Assembly (NCBI RefSeq): GCF_001904655.1
Contig: NZ_MRCC01000003.1
Span: 62,001 to 126,000 of the forward strand
Length of the DNA: 64,000 nt
Reading direction: 5' to 3'
DNA from: Chroogloeocystis siderophila 5.2 s.c.1
Lineage (GTDB): Bacteria; Cyanobacteriota; Cyanobacteriia; Cyanobacteriales; Chroococcidiopsidaceae
Shown here: in pieces, positions 10,063-17,753 of the stretch
How the letters are laid out: every line of letters begins with the position of its first letter
How positions within the stretch are numbered: the first letter of the stretch is position 1
The notes under the pieces: generated by a model
The model's input: only the letters and a program-made list of their open reading frames with translations
Database searches by the model: none
Told to the model about the DNA's origin: nothing
Translations under genes and position numbers: made by a program

Positions 10063-10387
10063 AAGAAGCGGGAATAGTTAATCATCAAGTAATATATCAC
10101 CTGTATAAAGCTATTGCGCCTGAGTAATTTCCGTATTTTGCTTGAATTTCTTGCTAAGACAAGTTCAGTAATTTCCTAGGAGACATCTGTCACCTATCGA
10201 AAGGAAGATAAAACAGTAAATTTTACAACAAAACTGGATAGCTTCAAGAAGTCCGCAGTTTGGCTGGAGATCTAAAGCCTTTCTGAGAGTTTGACCTACC
10301 AGTATTTTTGATTGGGAGTCATGTTTGACCTACCAGTCAGATTTGCCATGGACACTTTTCTTCTTCCGCACCTTATGGATTCCTACT
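10063..10387. other. Leader region of the surface-protein operon
   Basis: About 325 bases between the divergent FMN-binding gene and the first DUF11-type gene. It holds one notable feature, a 15-base direct repeat (10289-10337), and no ORF or terminator I can support. A promoter for the operon is expected here, but no clear -10/-35 pair was identified. Confidence 0.5.
10289..10337 (+). repeat. 15-bp direct repeat, 34-bp period
   Basis: GTTTGACCTACCAGT occurs exactly at 10289-10303 and 10323-10337, 50-100 bases before the ATG at 10388. The spacing of about three helical turns would suit a regulator binding two sites on one face, but a simple duplication is equally possible. Confidence 0.7.
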
Positions 10388-12082
10388 ATGAAAACATCCC
10401 ATAAAAGTCTTTTTCGCCAACTGCTAGCAACGAGCTTACTACTTGGTAGTGCGTTTCAACTAGCAGCACCAGTACTTGCGGCTGGGACTCCTGCTGGTAC
10501 CACGATTAGCAACACCGCGACAGCAACTTATGAAGATCCGAACAATCCTGGAACCTCGATCAACGCTACTTCTAACCAAGTGACAATCACTGTAGCCAAA
10601 GTTGCTGGTGTCACCGTAACAGCCGATCCGGCGCAAGATGTCAACAGTGGAACAATTCAAACTGGTGATATCCTTAACTTCGATTTTACCATTACTAACA
10701 CAGGTAACGACGCAACGACAATCTTCATTCCTGGTGCGCCATCGAGTATTACCAACGGTACGCTTTCTGGTCCACTGCTCGCCGACTTGAATAACGACGG
10801 CACATTTGAAACAGTGATTCCAGCAGCAGGCTTTACTACAGGCAATATTGCTGCGGATCAGGTCATTAAAGTACGGGTTCCGGTAGTTGTTGGTATAACT
10901 CCTTCCGGTACAAATGTCACAGTTGTTTTAGGTGACACTGGCGCTAACGACAATAGTGCAGGCACGCAAAACCAGCCCGATGCTAGTGATGGTGCAAATC
11001 CCAACGAGGTGCGTACTATAGCCGTAGGTGGTGCACCTGCCAATGGTGAACGCGAAGCCAGCGCCACGCAATCCGCTACCGTTGGTGCAGTACCCGAAGT
11101 TCTCAACGGTCCTTTGAATCAACCCGATGCGGTTGGACCAACAAACAATAACGACGACTTTACCAACGCATCAATCACAGTTCCCGCAGGGTTAGCGCCC
11201 AATGCACTGATACCAGATCCTGCTCCGCGAACATTTACAAACACAATTGCCAATGGTTCCACGACCGATCCAGTAATCGTTTCCTTGCTACCAACGCCTC
11301 CTACTGATCCCGCAGCATTACCCAACGGCACATTAGTCACAATTACCTACAACGTGGGTGAAACCGCAACTTATAGCTATAACCCTACCACAGGCTTTAC
11401 ATTCGTTTCGGGTACCGGAACCACCGCAACTGACCCTGTCAAGATTCTGCTAACACCAGCATCACCAGGTAACACCGCTAACTATCAGGTCACTATTGAT
11501 TTACCCAACAATACACCACAATTAACCGCGTTCTCCGTACCAATTACCGTGTTTGATGACCTTAATAACGATGGCATCATTGATGCGGCAACCGAAGTAC
11601 CAAACACGACAATCAATCGTCTTTACACTGGCTTCGTCCGAGTTGTCAAAGAATCGCGGATTCTGCAAGGTACAGGACCTGCGGTTGTCGCTGGGGAAAA
11701 TGTCTTCAGCCAAACTCCGAAAAGCCCTGCCCCAGGCAACATTATTGAGTACCGCATTACCTACACGAATATTTCTGAAGCCGCACCAAGCGGGGGAACA
11801 GGTAATGTTGTTTTGAATGCTAGTAACTTACGGATTGTTGAAGATGGAACAACTGGTGGTAACAACTGGGCGTTAGATAGCAATAGTGACGGCATTATCG
11901 ACACAAGTAATGTTCCTGCAACAGCCGTTGATTCTACTGGCGGTACCGTAACGTTTGCTCCAACAGGTGATGTCCAAGGAACAACTGCGGCAACGGATGT
12001 CACTCGCTATGAAGATACAGTAGCAGGTCCCATCGCGCCAAGTACAGCAGGGACGTTTACCTTCCAACGCCGAGTCAATTAA
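10388..12082 (+). CDS. Exported DUF11-type surface protein (first gene of operon)
   Basis: 564-aa predicted secreted protein. The signal peptide is clear (MKTSHKSLFRQLLATSLLLG..., cleavage near residue 32 after PVLAA). The mature part is rich in Thr, Asn, Gly, Ala and Pro, has no cysteine, and begins with ISNTATATYEDPNNP, a segment typical of DUF11-repeat proteins. Three Asp-rich loops look like calcium-binding DxNxDG motifs: DLNNDGTFE (133-141), DLNNDGIIDA (391-400), DSNSDGIID (497-505). A DUF11-like Ig domain covers about 443-565 (IEYRITYTNISEA). The longer frame from TTG 10325 would bury the signal peptide, so ATG 10388 is used. It heads a five-gene unit; the function is unknown, and surface display is inferred. 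Confidence 0.75.
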   Translation: MKTSHKSLFRQLLATSLLLGSAFQLAAPVLAAGTPAGTTISNTATATYEDPNNPGTSINATSNQVTITVAKVAGVTVTADPAQDVNSGTIQTGDILNFDFTITNTGNDATTIFIPGAPSSITNGTLSGPLLADLNNDGTFETVIPAAGFTTGNIAADQVIKVRVPVVVGITPSGTNVTVVLGDTGANDNSAGTQNQPDASDGANPNEVRTIAVGGAPANGEREASATQSATVGAVPEVLNGPLNQPDAVGPTNNNDDFTNASITVPAGLAPNALIPDPAPRTFTNTIANGSTTDPVIVSLLPTPPTDPAALPNGTLVTITYNVGETATYSYNPTTGFTFVSGTGTTATDPVKILLTPASPGNTANYQVTIDLPNNTPQLTAFSVPITVFDDLNNDGIIDAATEVPNTTINRLYTGFVRVVKESRILQGTGPAVVAGENVFSQTPKSPAPGNIIEYRITYTNISEAAPSGGTGNVVLNASNLRIVEDGTTGGNNWALDSNSDGIIDTSNVPATAVDSTGGTVTFAPTGDVQGTTAATDVTRYEDTVAGPIAPSTAGTFTFQRRVN

Positions 12083-12099
12083 TCAAACTTAATGCCATC

Positions 12100-12125
12100 G
12101 GCAGTAGTTGCAGTCTGCTACTGCC
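12100..12125 (+). other. Hairpin between first and second surface genes
   Basis: GGCAGTAG (12100-12107) and CTACTGCC (12118-12125) form an 8-bp stem with a 10-base loop. There is no T run after it, so it is more likely an mRNA-stabilising or partially terminating hairpin than a full terminator. Confidence 0.5.
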
Positions 12126-12163
12126 CTTACTCACCCCAATCAGTAAGAAGTTAGGAGTTTTTA

Positions 12164-12718
12164 GTGAAAAGTCTAACCTTTGTAAAATTTGCGGCGATCG
12201 CCTTAACAACCGCTTTACCATTAGTTGCACTTCCTGAGATTCAACAAACAACAGTTGCGATCGCTCAAACAGTACAGCGTCAAGCCCAAATGCAACTCAA
12301 TTTGGGGGCTGCGAAGAAAGTTGTTACGAAAGATGCTGCTGGGAAACCGCAAGTTACCTGGCAAACACTCAAAGGCAATGTTGTCGTTCAACCAGGTGAT
12401 ACACTGCGCTACACCGTTAGCAGTGAAAATACTAGCGATCGCGTGGTGAGAAACTTTGTTGTCACGCAGCCCATTCCGAAACAAACAACTTACGTTCTCA
12501 AGTCTGCGACTGCGCCTAGCGGTACCAAAATGACTTACAGCATCGACAACGGCAAGACTTTTGTCGAAAATCCGACAATTCAAGTCAAGTTACCCGATGG
12601 TAAGGTTGAAACTCGTCCTGCACCAGCCGAACGTTACACGCATATCCGCTGGCAATATACCACCGCGATTAATGCCAAATCAACCGTGAATGCTAGTTAC
12701 CAAGTGCAAGTGCGTTAA
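12164..12718 (+). CDS. Small exported DUF11 domain protein
   Basis: 184-aa protein with an N-terminal signal peptide (MKSLTFVKFAAIALTTALPL, cleavage near AIAQ at about 34) and one DUF11-type Ig domain: GDTLRYTVSSENTSDRVVRN followed by VVTQPIPKQTTYV. The start is GTG 12164, supported by AGGAG at 12153-12157, six bases upstream. It follows the first gene by 81 bases with a hairpin between, and precedes the next by 73 bases. In related DUF11 proteins this domain is a repeated extracellular module; here it is a single stand-alone copy, possibly a subunit or adaptor of the surface assembly. The function is not known. Confidence 0.75.
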   Translation: MKSLTFVKFAAIALTTALPLVALPEIQQTTVAIAQTVQRQAQMQLNLGAAKKVVTKDAAGKPQVTWQTLKGNVVVQPGDTLRYTVSSENTSDRVVRNFVVTQPIPKQTTYVLKSATAPSGTKMTYSIDNGKTFVENPTIQVKLPDGKVETRPAPAERYTHIRWQYTTAINAKSTVNASYQVQVR

Positions 12719-12791
12719 TCGCTAAACCACATCTCAACAATATCTTCTCGCTGTCAGGTGCAGATATCGCATCTGGCAGTACAGATTCCTC

Positions 12792-14303
12792 ATGCCTTTC
12801 AGTAGGAATAGCCTTGTCATGTACACGCAGCGCTGGCAACATAACTTACTACTCGCAGCAATGCTAGGAGTGAGTTTACCTTTAGCCGCACCACTTTTAG
12901 CTCAAACTAAGACAAATTCTCTAAATATTATTAACCAAGCTTCTTATAGTTACAACTCAGACGACACGCAGTTAATATCCGGATTCACTACTCAAAATTC
13001 TATCAGTGTTCAAGGCTTAATCGATCCCTTAGGGCAAGTTACGGGTTGTGCGGGTGAAATTCTGCCAGACTATACGGGTTTTAGTGTTGCTTTGTATGAA
13101 GTAGAACCCAACGATCCCACAGGAACCGAAGTGAGAACTCTTGTCTCGCTGACGCGTACTGAATTACCTGATGTTCCAGATAACGGGATTACTAAAGGTT
13201 TGGCACCAAATATAGAAAATAGTAATCCGTTTTTTCTAACTAATGGAGAACAGGGCAATTATAACTTTCTGCTTGACCCAAACCGAGGTCAGTTAGATAT
13301 CGGTAGAACTTATGTTCTGATTGTCAATCCGCCACCTAATACAATTTACAACCAACGCCGCGTCAAAATTACGATTCAAGAACGTCAGGGTGATGTTGTT
13401 GTTTATCAAGCAACATCTTTAGATGGTAAACCGCTCAGTACCACAGACGATCGCACCACACTTGTTAACACTATCAATATCCGCGATGCCGAGAGAGTCG
13501 GGCTAGTCCTTGGCACCCTGAACATAAAAACTAACATTTGTCAAGCTCAAGACCTGCAAATTATCAAAACAGGCGATCGCGCGACGGCTGCACCAGGAGA
13601 CACAGTTATTTATCGTCTCGCAGTCAAAAACCTAGCAAGTTCCTCAATCCATAACGTGGCGATCGCAGATACTTTGCCTTTGGGGTTTAACTTTCTTCCT
13701 GCTTCAGTGCAAGCAGAGTTAGACGGCAATCCAGTTCGAGTCAATACTACTCAAAATAATTCTTTAGTCACGTTCCAAGCCTCAAATATTAGCCTACCAC
13801 AGTCGGGCATCCTCAACATCGCCTACGCCGCTGTACTGACTCCCGAAGCAATTCGCGGTACAGGTGAAAATTCAGCGATCGCCACTGCCCAACGCCTTGA
13901 TAACAGTGTAAGCGTCAAAGATGGTCCTGCAATTCATCGACTCCGCCTGCAACCTGGTATTTTATCCGACTGCGGTACGCTGATCGGGCGTGTATTTGTT
14001 GACAAAAACTTTGATGGCGAACAACAACCTGATGAACCAGGTGTTGCCAATGCTGTTGTTTTTCTTGATGATGGCAACCGTGTTGTTACGGACAAACAAG
14101 GATTATTTTCTGTAGCAAATGTTATTTCAGGCTACCGAACTGGCGTTTTAGATTTCACGAGTGTTCCAGGTTATCGCCTCGCCCCCAATCACAAATTCAA
14201 AGAACGCAATAGCCAATCTCGGTTGGTACATTTAGCCCCAGGGGGTTTAGCGCGCATGAATTTTGCCGTTACCCCACTTGAGAAGGAAGGAACGCAACCA
14301 TGA
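12792..14303 (+). CDS. Exported DUF11 plus SdrD/carboxypeptidase-regulatory-like protein
   Basis: 503-aa exported protein. Signal peptide with hydrophobic LLLAAMLGVSLPLAAPLLAQ, cleaved near residue 38. Middle: DUF11 domain (GDTVIYRLAVKNLASSSIHN, then IADTLPLGFNFLP). C-terminal third: a domain of SdrD_B/carboxypeptidase-regulatory type, with GRVFVDKNFDGEQQPDEPGV, VFLDDGNRVVTDKQGLFSVA and a final SGYRTGVLDF. Such a domain often sits just before an outer-membrane barrel in large surface proteins; here it is the end of one gene, whose stop overlaps the next start by four bases (ATGA at 14300-14303). ATG 12792 or 12819 could be the start. The product likely acts with the next gene's product. Confidence 0.75.
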   Translation: MPFSRNSLVMYTQRWQHNLLLAAMLGVSLPLAAPLLAQTKTNSLNIINQASYSYNSDDTQLISGFTTQNSISVQGLIDPLGQVTGCAGEILPDYTGFSVALYEVEPNDPTGTEVRTLVSLTRTELPDVPDNGITKGLAPNIENSNPFFLTNGEQGNYNFLLDPNRGQLDIGRTYVLIVNPPPNTIYNQRRVKITIQERQGDVVVYQATSLDGKPLSTTDDRTTLVNTINIRDAERVGLVLGTLNIKTNICQAQDLQIIKTGDRATAAPGDTVIYRLAVKNLASSSIHNVAIADTLPLGFNFLPASVQAELDGNPVRVNTTQNNSLVTFQASNISLPQSGILNIAYAAVLTPEAIRGTGENSAIATAQRLDNSVSVKDGPAIHRLRLQPGILSDCGTLIGRVFVDKNFDGEQQPDEPGVANAVVFLDDGNRVVTDKQGLFSVANVISGYRTGVLDFTSVPGYRLAPNHKFKERNSQSRLVHLAPGGLARMNFAVTPLEKEGTQP

Positions 14304-17300
14304 TCAAGACGTTGAGTACCTTCCTGATTATATGCATGGTTGAAGTAATAAGTAAAGCGGCGATCGCTGCTCCTGCACAACAATCTGCTGCTCAATTACC
14401 TGCCGATGTACCAACACAACAGACACCTATTGCGACAATCAAAATTATTTCACCAACCCCCAATCAAATCATTGATCTTCCTTCTACGTCAATTACTGCC
14501 GAGTATCCAATAGATGCCCAAATCGAACTACAAGTTAATGGTGTCGCAGTCGATAACTCTTTAATCGGACGCACGGAAACTGATACGACTAATCAACTCA
14601 TAACACAAACTTGGTACGGCATTTCTCTGGAGCAGGGTGAGAATGTAATTACTGCGATGCCAACAACACCAGGACTAGCACCATCAACAATTAAAGTTCA
14701 AGTACGGGGTGGAGTCAAAAAACTCACACTGCAATCAGAAGCTGCGCGAATTCCGGCTGATGGACGTTCTACCACAACGATTCAAGGGCAACTGATTGAT
14801 GCAAATGGTAATCGGACGAATCAAAATGCCACAGTCACTTTAGCAGCCAGTGCGGGAGAGTTTGTAGAAAAAGATGCTAACCCAAAAGCACCAGGATTTC
14901 AAGTGCAAGCCAAGCAAGGGCAATTTAGCGCCACACTGCGATCGGGATTAGAAGCGAAAACTGTAACAATTCGCGCCTTGATCGCCGATATTGAAGCTTT
15001 TACACAACTGCAATTTGAAACCGATTTGCGTCCATCAATTGCTACTGGCGTAATTGACGTGCGTTTAGGGCGCAGTGGGACAGATTTTTATCAAAGTTTT
15101 CGCGAATTTTTACCTCCTGATGACAACAAAACTAAACTTGATATTTATGGCGCGGCTTTTGCTACTGGAAAAGTTGGCGAATGGTTATTTACAGGTGCCT
15201 ACAATAGCGATCGCACTTTGAATCGAGATTGCAACGGACGCGATCGCCTATTCCGCGATACTCAACCGTGCGAACAAGCGTATCCTACCTATGGCGATGA
15301 TTCTCAAGTTACCGCACTAACACCTTCCCAAGATAGTGTGTATTTGCGCTTTGAGCGATCGCCCCAAATTCTCAATGCAGAACCTGATTATGCCATGTGG
15401 GGTGACTTTAATACCCAAGAGTTTGCCCGCACTTCACAGCAATTTTCAGCAACAACGCGCCAACTGCATGGCTTTAAAGCAAACTACAACTGGGGTAATT
15501 TGCAGATTACGGGTTTTTATGGCAATAACGTTCAAGGTTTTCAGCGCGATGCGATCGCCCCAGATGGAACTAGCGGCTATTACTTTTTGTCACGCCGGTT
15601 ACTCTTAGCTGGTAGTGAAAATGTTTTTATCGAATTAGAAGAATTAAATCGTCCTGGTACTGTCGTTTCACGCCAACAACTGACGCGCGGGATAGACTAC
15701 GACATTGACTATGATCGCGGGACTTTACTCTTTCGCCAACCCGTTTTGCGCACCGATGTCGATCAAACAGGACAAGTTTTAAGACGACAGATTATTGCAA
15801 CATATCAATACGAAAGTCAAGAAAACAATCGTAACACAATTTATGGCGGTCGTTTGCAGTACCATCTTTCGCGGCAACGCCATCCCGATTGGATCGGGGC
15901 AACATATCTGCAAGAAAATCAGGGAGTACGCAGCTTTGAATTATACGGTGCAGATGCCTTGATTTCGTTAGGTGACAAAACACGGTTCATTGCCGAATAT
16001 GCACATTCGACGAACAATTCTGAATTTTTAGGAACTATCAGTGGTTCAGCTTACCGTTTAGAAGCGATCGCAGAAATTGCTCAAGGTATTCGTGCAAGTG
16101 CTTATTTTCGCACTGCTGATACTGGATTTGCTAATAATGCCACAATCAGTTTTGTTCCAGGGCAAACGCGGTATGGCGCGCAAGTTGTCGGTAAACTTTC
16201 ACCGCAAACAAATTTAAGACTGCAATACGATCGCGAAGTTAACCAAGGGATTGCGCCTGAACCTGTGACGACGTTTGAAGATTTATTTACACCTCGTATT
16301 GAACCAATCCCAGGAAGTCGGGTCGATAACTCACTCACAACCATTTTGGCAGGCGTTGAACACCGCATCGGGAAAGCTAACGTCACTGTTGATTGGATTC
16401 ATCGCCAACGCGAAGATCGCATTGCACCTAATGCTTTAAGTGGAACTTCCGATCAGGTGCGATCGCGCCTCACCTTACCACTGACTGATAATCTTACTTT
16501 TCTTGCGCAAAATGAACTGAGTTTCTCCGATCAAGCTGACGCTGTTTATCCCGATCGCACAATTCTTGGCTTAGATTGGGGATTGCTACCTGGAGTTAAT
16601 CTGCGTTTAGCGCAACAATTTTACACGCGCGGGCAATTTGCTGGTAATTCGATTACGAGTATAGAAGTTGTTGGCGAACACAAATTTAGTCAAAATACAA
16701 TACTCACTGGACGTTATTCCATGTTTGGTGGATTGAATGACTTTTCTGGACAAGGTGCGATCGGGTTAAAGCATCGCTGGGAAATTACGCCAAGTTTAAA
16801 ACTCAATTTAGCTTACGAACGCATTCTTGGCGATTTCTTTGGACGTACCGCCGCAGGGTTACAATTTGCACAACCCTTCGCCCCAGGGCAAAGTGCCGCT
16901 TCTCTAGGATTTAGTGCAGCTAATAGCTACAGTATTGGAGTCGAATATAACCCAAGTTCTAATTTTCAAGCTAATGCCCGCTACGAACATCGCACTTCTC
17001 CTAGTGGTTCTAACACTGTGATTGGGGCAAATGTTACTGGAAAAATATCACCAGCACTTACAGCTTTAGTCCGCTATCAACAAGCTAACTTTTCTAATCA
17101 AAAACTTGCCGGATTAGGAAACACCGTAAATTTCAAAGCTGGGTTAGCTTATCGCGATCCTCATAGCGATAAATTCAACGCCTTATTGCGTTACGAATAC
17201 CGCAAAAATCCGGCAACGATTCCTGACACTTTACTTTTAGGCACTGGCACAGGTTATGAAGATCATACCTTTGCTTTAGAAGCACTTTACGCTCCGAATT

Positions 17301-17707
17301 GGCAATGGGAGTTTTACGGCAAATACGCGCTGCGAAACAGTACCTCTTACTTAGCCACAGACTTAGTTGGGACAAGCACAATCAATTTGGCACAATTACG
17401 CGCTACTTACCGTTTAGGCTACAGCGTTGATTTAGTCGGTGAGGCGCGGTGGATTCATCAACCCACAACAGGATTTAGTGAAACTGGGTTTGTCGTAGAA
17501 GCGGGTTATTATCTGACTCCTAACTTGCGCTTGAGTGCTGGTTATGCGTTTGGTGATGTCAGTGACAGAGATTTTAGTGGTTCGCGTTCTGCTGGAGGGG
17601 CATATTTAGGTTTAACACTCAAGTTGAATGAATTATTTGATGGTTTTGGATTGCAAAAACCAGTACCAAAACCAATTTCAAATCACACTGCCAAGAGTCA
17701 GCAATAG
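14300..17707 (+). CDS. Large predicted outer-membrane beta-barrel protein with Big_1-like domain
   Basis: 1135 aa. N-terminal signal peptide (to about residue 24, AIAAP). Residues about 42-138 form an Ig-like segment (IKIISPTPNQIIDLPS...), then 140-240 resembles an invasin-type Big_1 domain (ADGRSTTTIQGQLIDANGN, then VTLAASAGEF). From about 245 to 1115 the sequence alternates short hydrophobic and polar residues with many aromatic ends (ITGFYGNN, YQYESQENN, LRLQYDREV, LRYEYRKNP, LSAGYAFGDV), the pattern of a long outer-membrane barrel. It overlaps the preceding gene by four bases, so the two are translationally coupled. It may anchor or export the DUF11 proteins around it; that role is inference. 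No TonB box was recognised. Confidence 0.75.
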   Translation: MIKTLSTFLIICMVEVISKAAIAAPAQQSAAQLPADVPTQQTPIATIKIISPTPNQIIDLPSTSITAEYPIDAQIELQVNGVAVDNSLIGRTETDTTNQLITQTWYGISLEQGENVITAMPTTPGLAPSTIKVQVRGGVKKLTLQSEAARIPADGRSTTTIQGQLIDANGNRTNQNATVTLAASAGEFVEKDANPKAPGFQVQAKQGQFSATLRSGLEAKTVTIRALIADIEAFTQLQFETDLRPSIATGVIDVRLGRSGTDFYQSFREFLPPDDNKTKLDIYGAAFATGKVGEWLFTGAYNSDRTLNRDCNGRDRLFRDTQPCEQAYPTYGDDSQVTALTPSQDSVYLRFERSPQILNAEPDYAMWGDFNTQEFARTSQQFSATTRQLHGFKANYNWGNLQITGFYGNNVQGFQRDAIAPDGTSGYYFLSRRLLLAGSENVFIELEELNRPGTVVSRQQLTRGIDYDIDYDRGTLLFRQPVLRTDVDQTGQVLRRQIIATYQYESQENNRNTIYGGRLQYHLSRQRHPDWIGATYLQENQGVRSFELYGADALISLGDKTRFIAEYAHSTNNSEFLGTISGSAYRLEAIAEIAQGIRASAYFRTADTGFANNATISFVPGQTRYGAQVVGKLSPQTNLRLQYDREVNQGIAPEPVTTFEDLFTPRIEPIPGSRVDNSLTTILAGVEHRIGKANVTVDWIHRQREDRIAPNALSGTSDQVRSRLTLPLTDNLTFLAQNELSFSDQADAVYPDRTILGLDWGLLPGVNLRLAQQFYTRGQFAGNSITSIEVVGEHKFSQNTILTGRYSMFGGLNDFSGQGAIGLKHRWEITPSLKLNLAYERILGDFFGRTAAGLQFAQPFAPGQSAASLGFSAANSYSIGVEYNPSSNFQANARYEHRTSPSGSNTVIGANVTGKISPALTALVRYQQANFSNQKLAGLGNTVNFKAGLAYRDPHSDKFNALLRYEYRKNPATIPDTLLLGTGTGYEDHTFALEALYAPNWQWEFYGKYALRNSTSYLATDLVGTSTINLAQLRATYRLGYSVDLVGEARWIHQPTTGFSETGFVVEAGYYLTPNLRLSAGYAFGDVSDRDFSGSRSAGGAYLGLTLKLNELFDGFGLQKPVPKPISNHTAKSQQ

Positions 17708-17753
17708 ATTTTGTCAAGGTACAAATATTTTTTTAAATGTAGTTAAACTAACT

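Noticed and set aside
10460-11122. Several short antisense ORFs in the first surface gene
   Set aside because: Low complexity reading on the opposite strand; no signal or family pattern.
17628-17753. N-terminal extension of the 910-aa surface protein
   Set aside because: Overlaps the barrel gene and would put the signal peptide 42 residues inside the protein.
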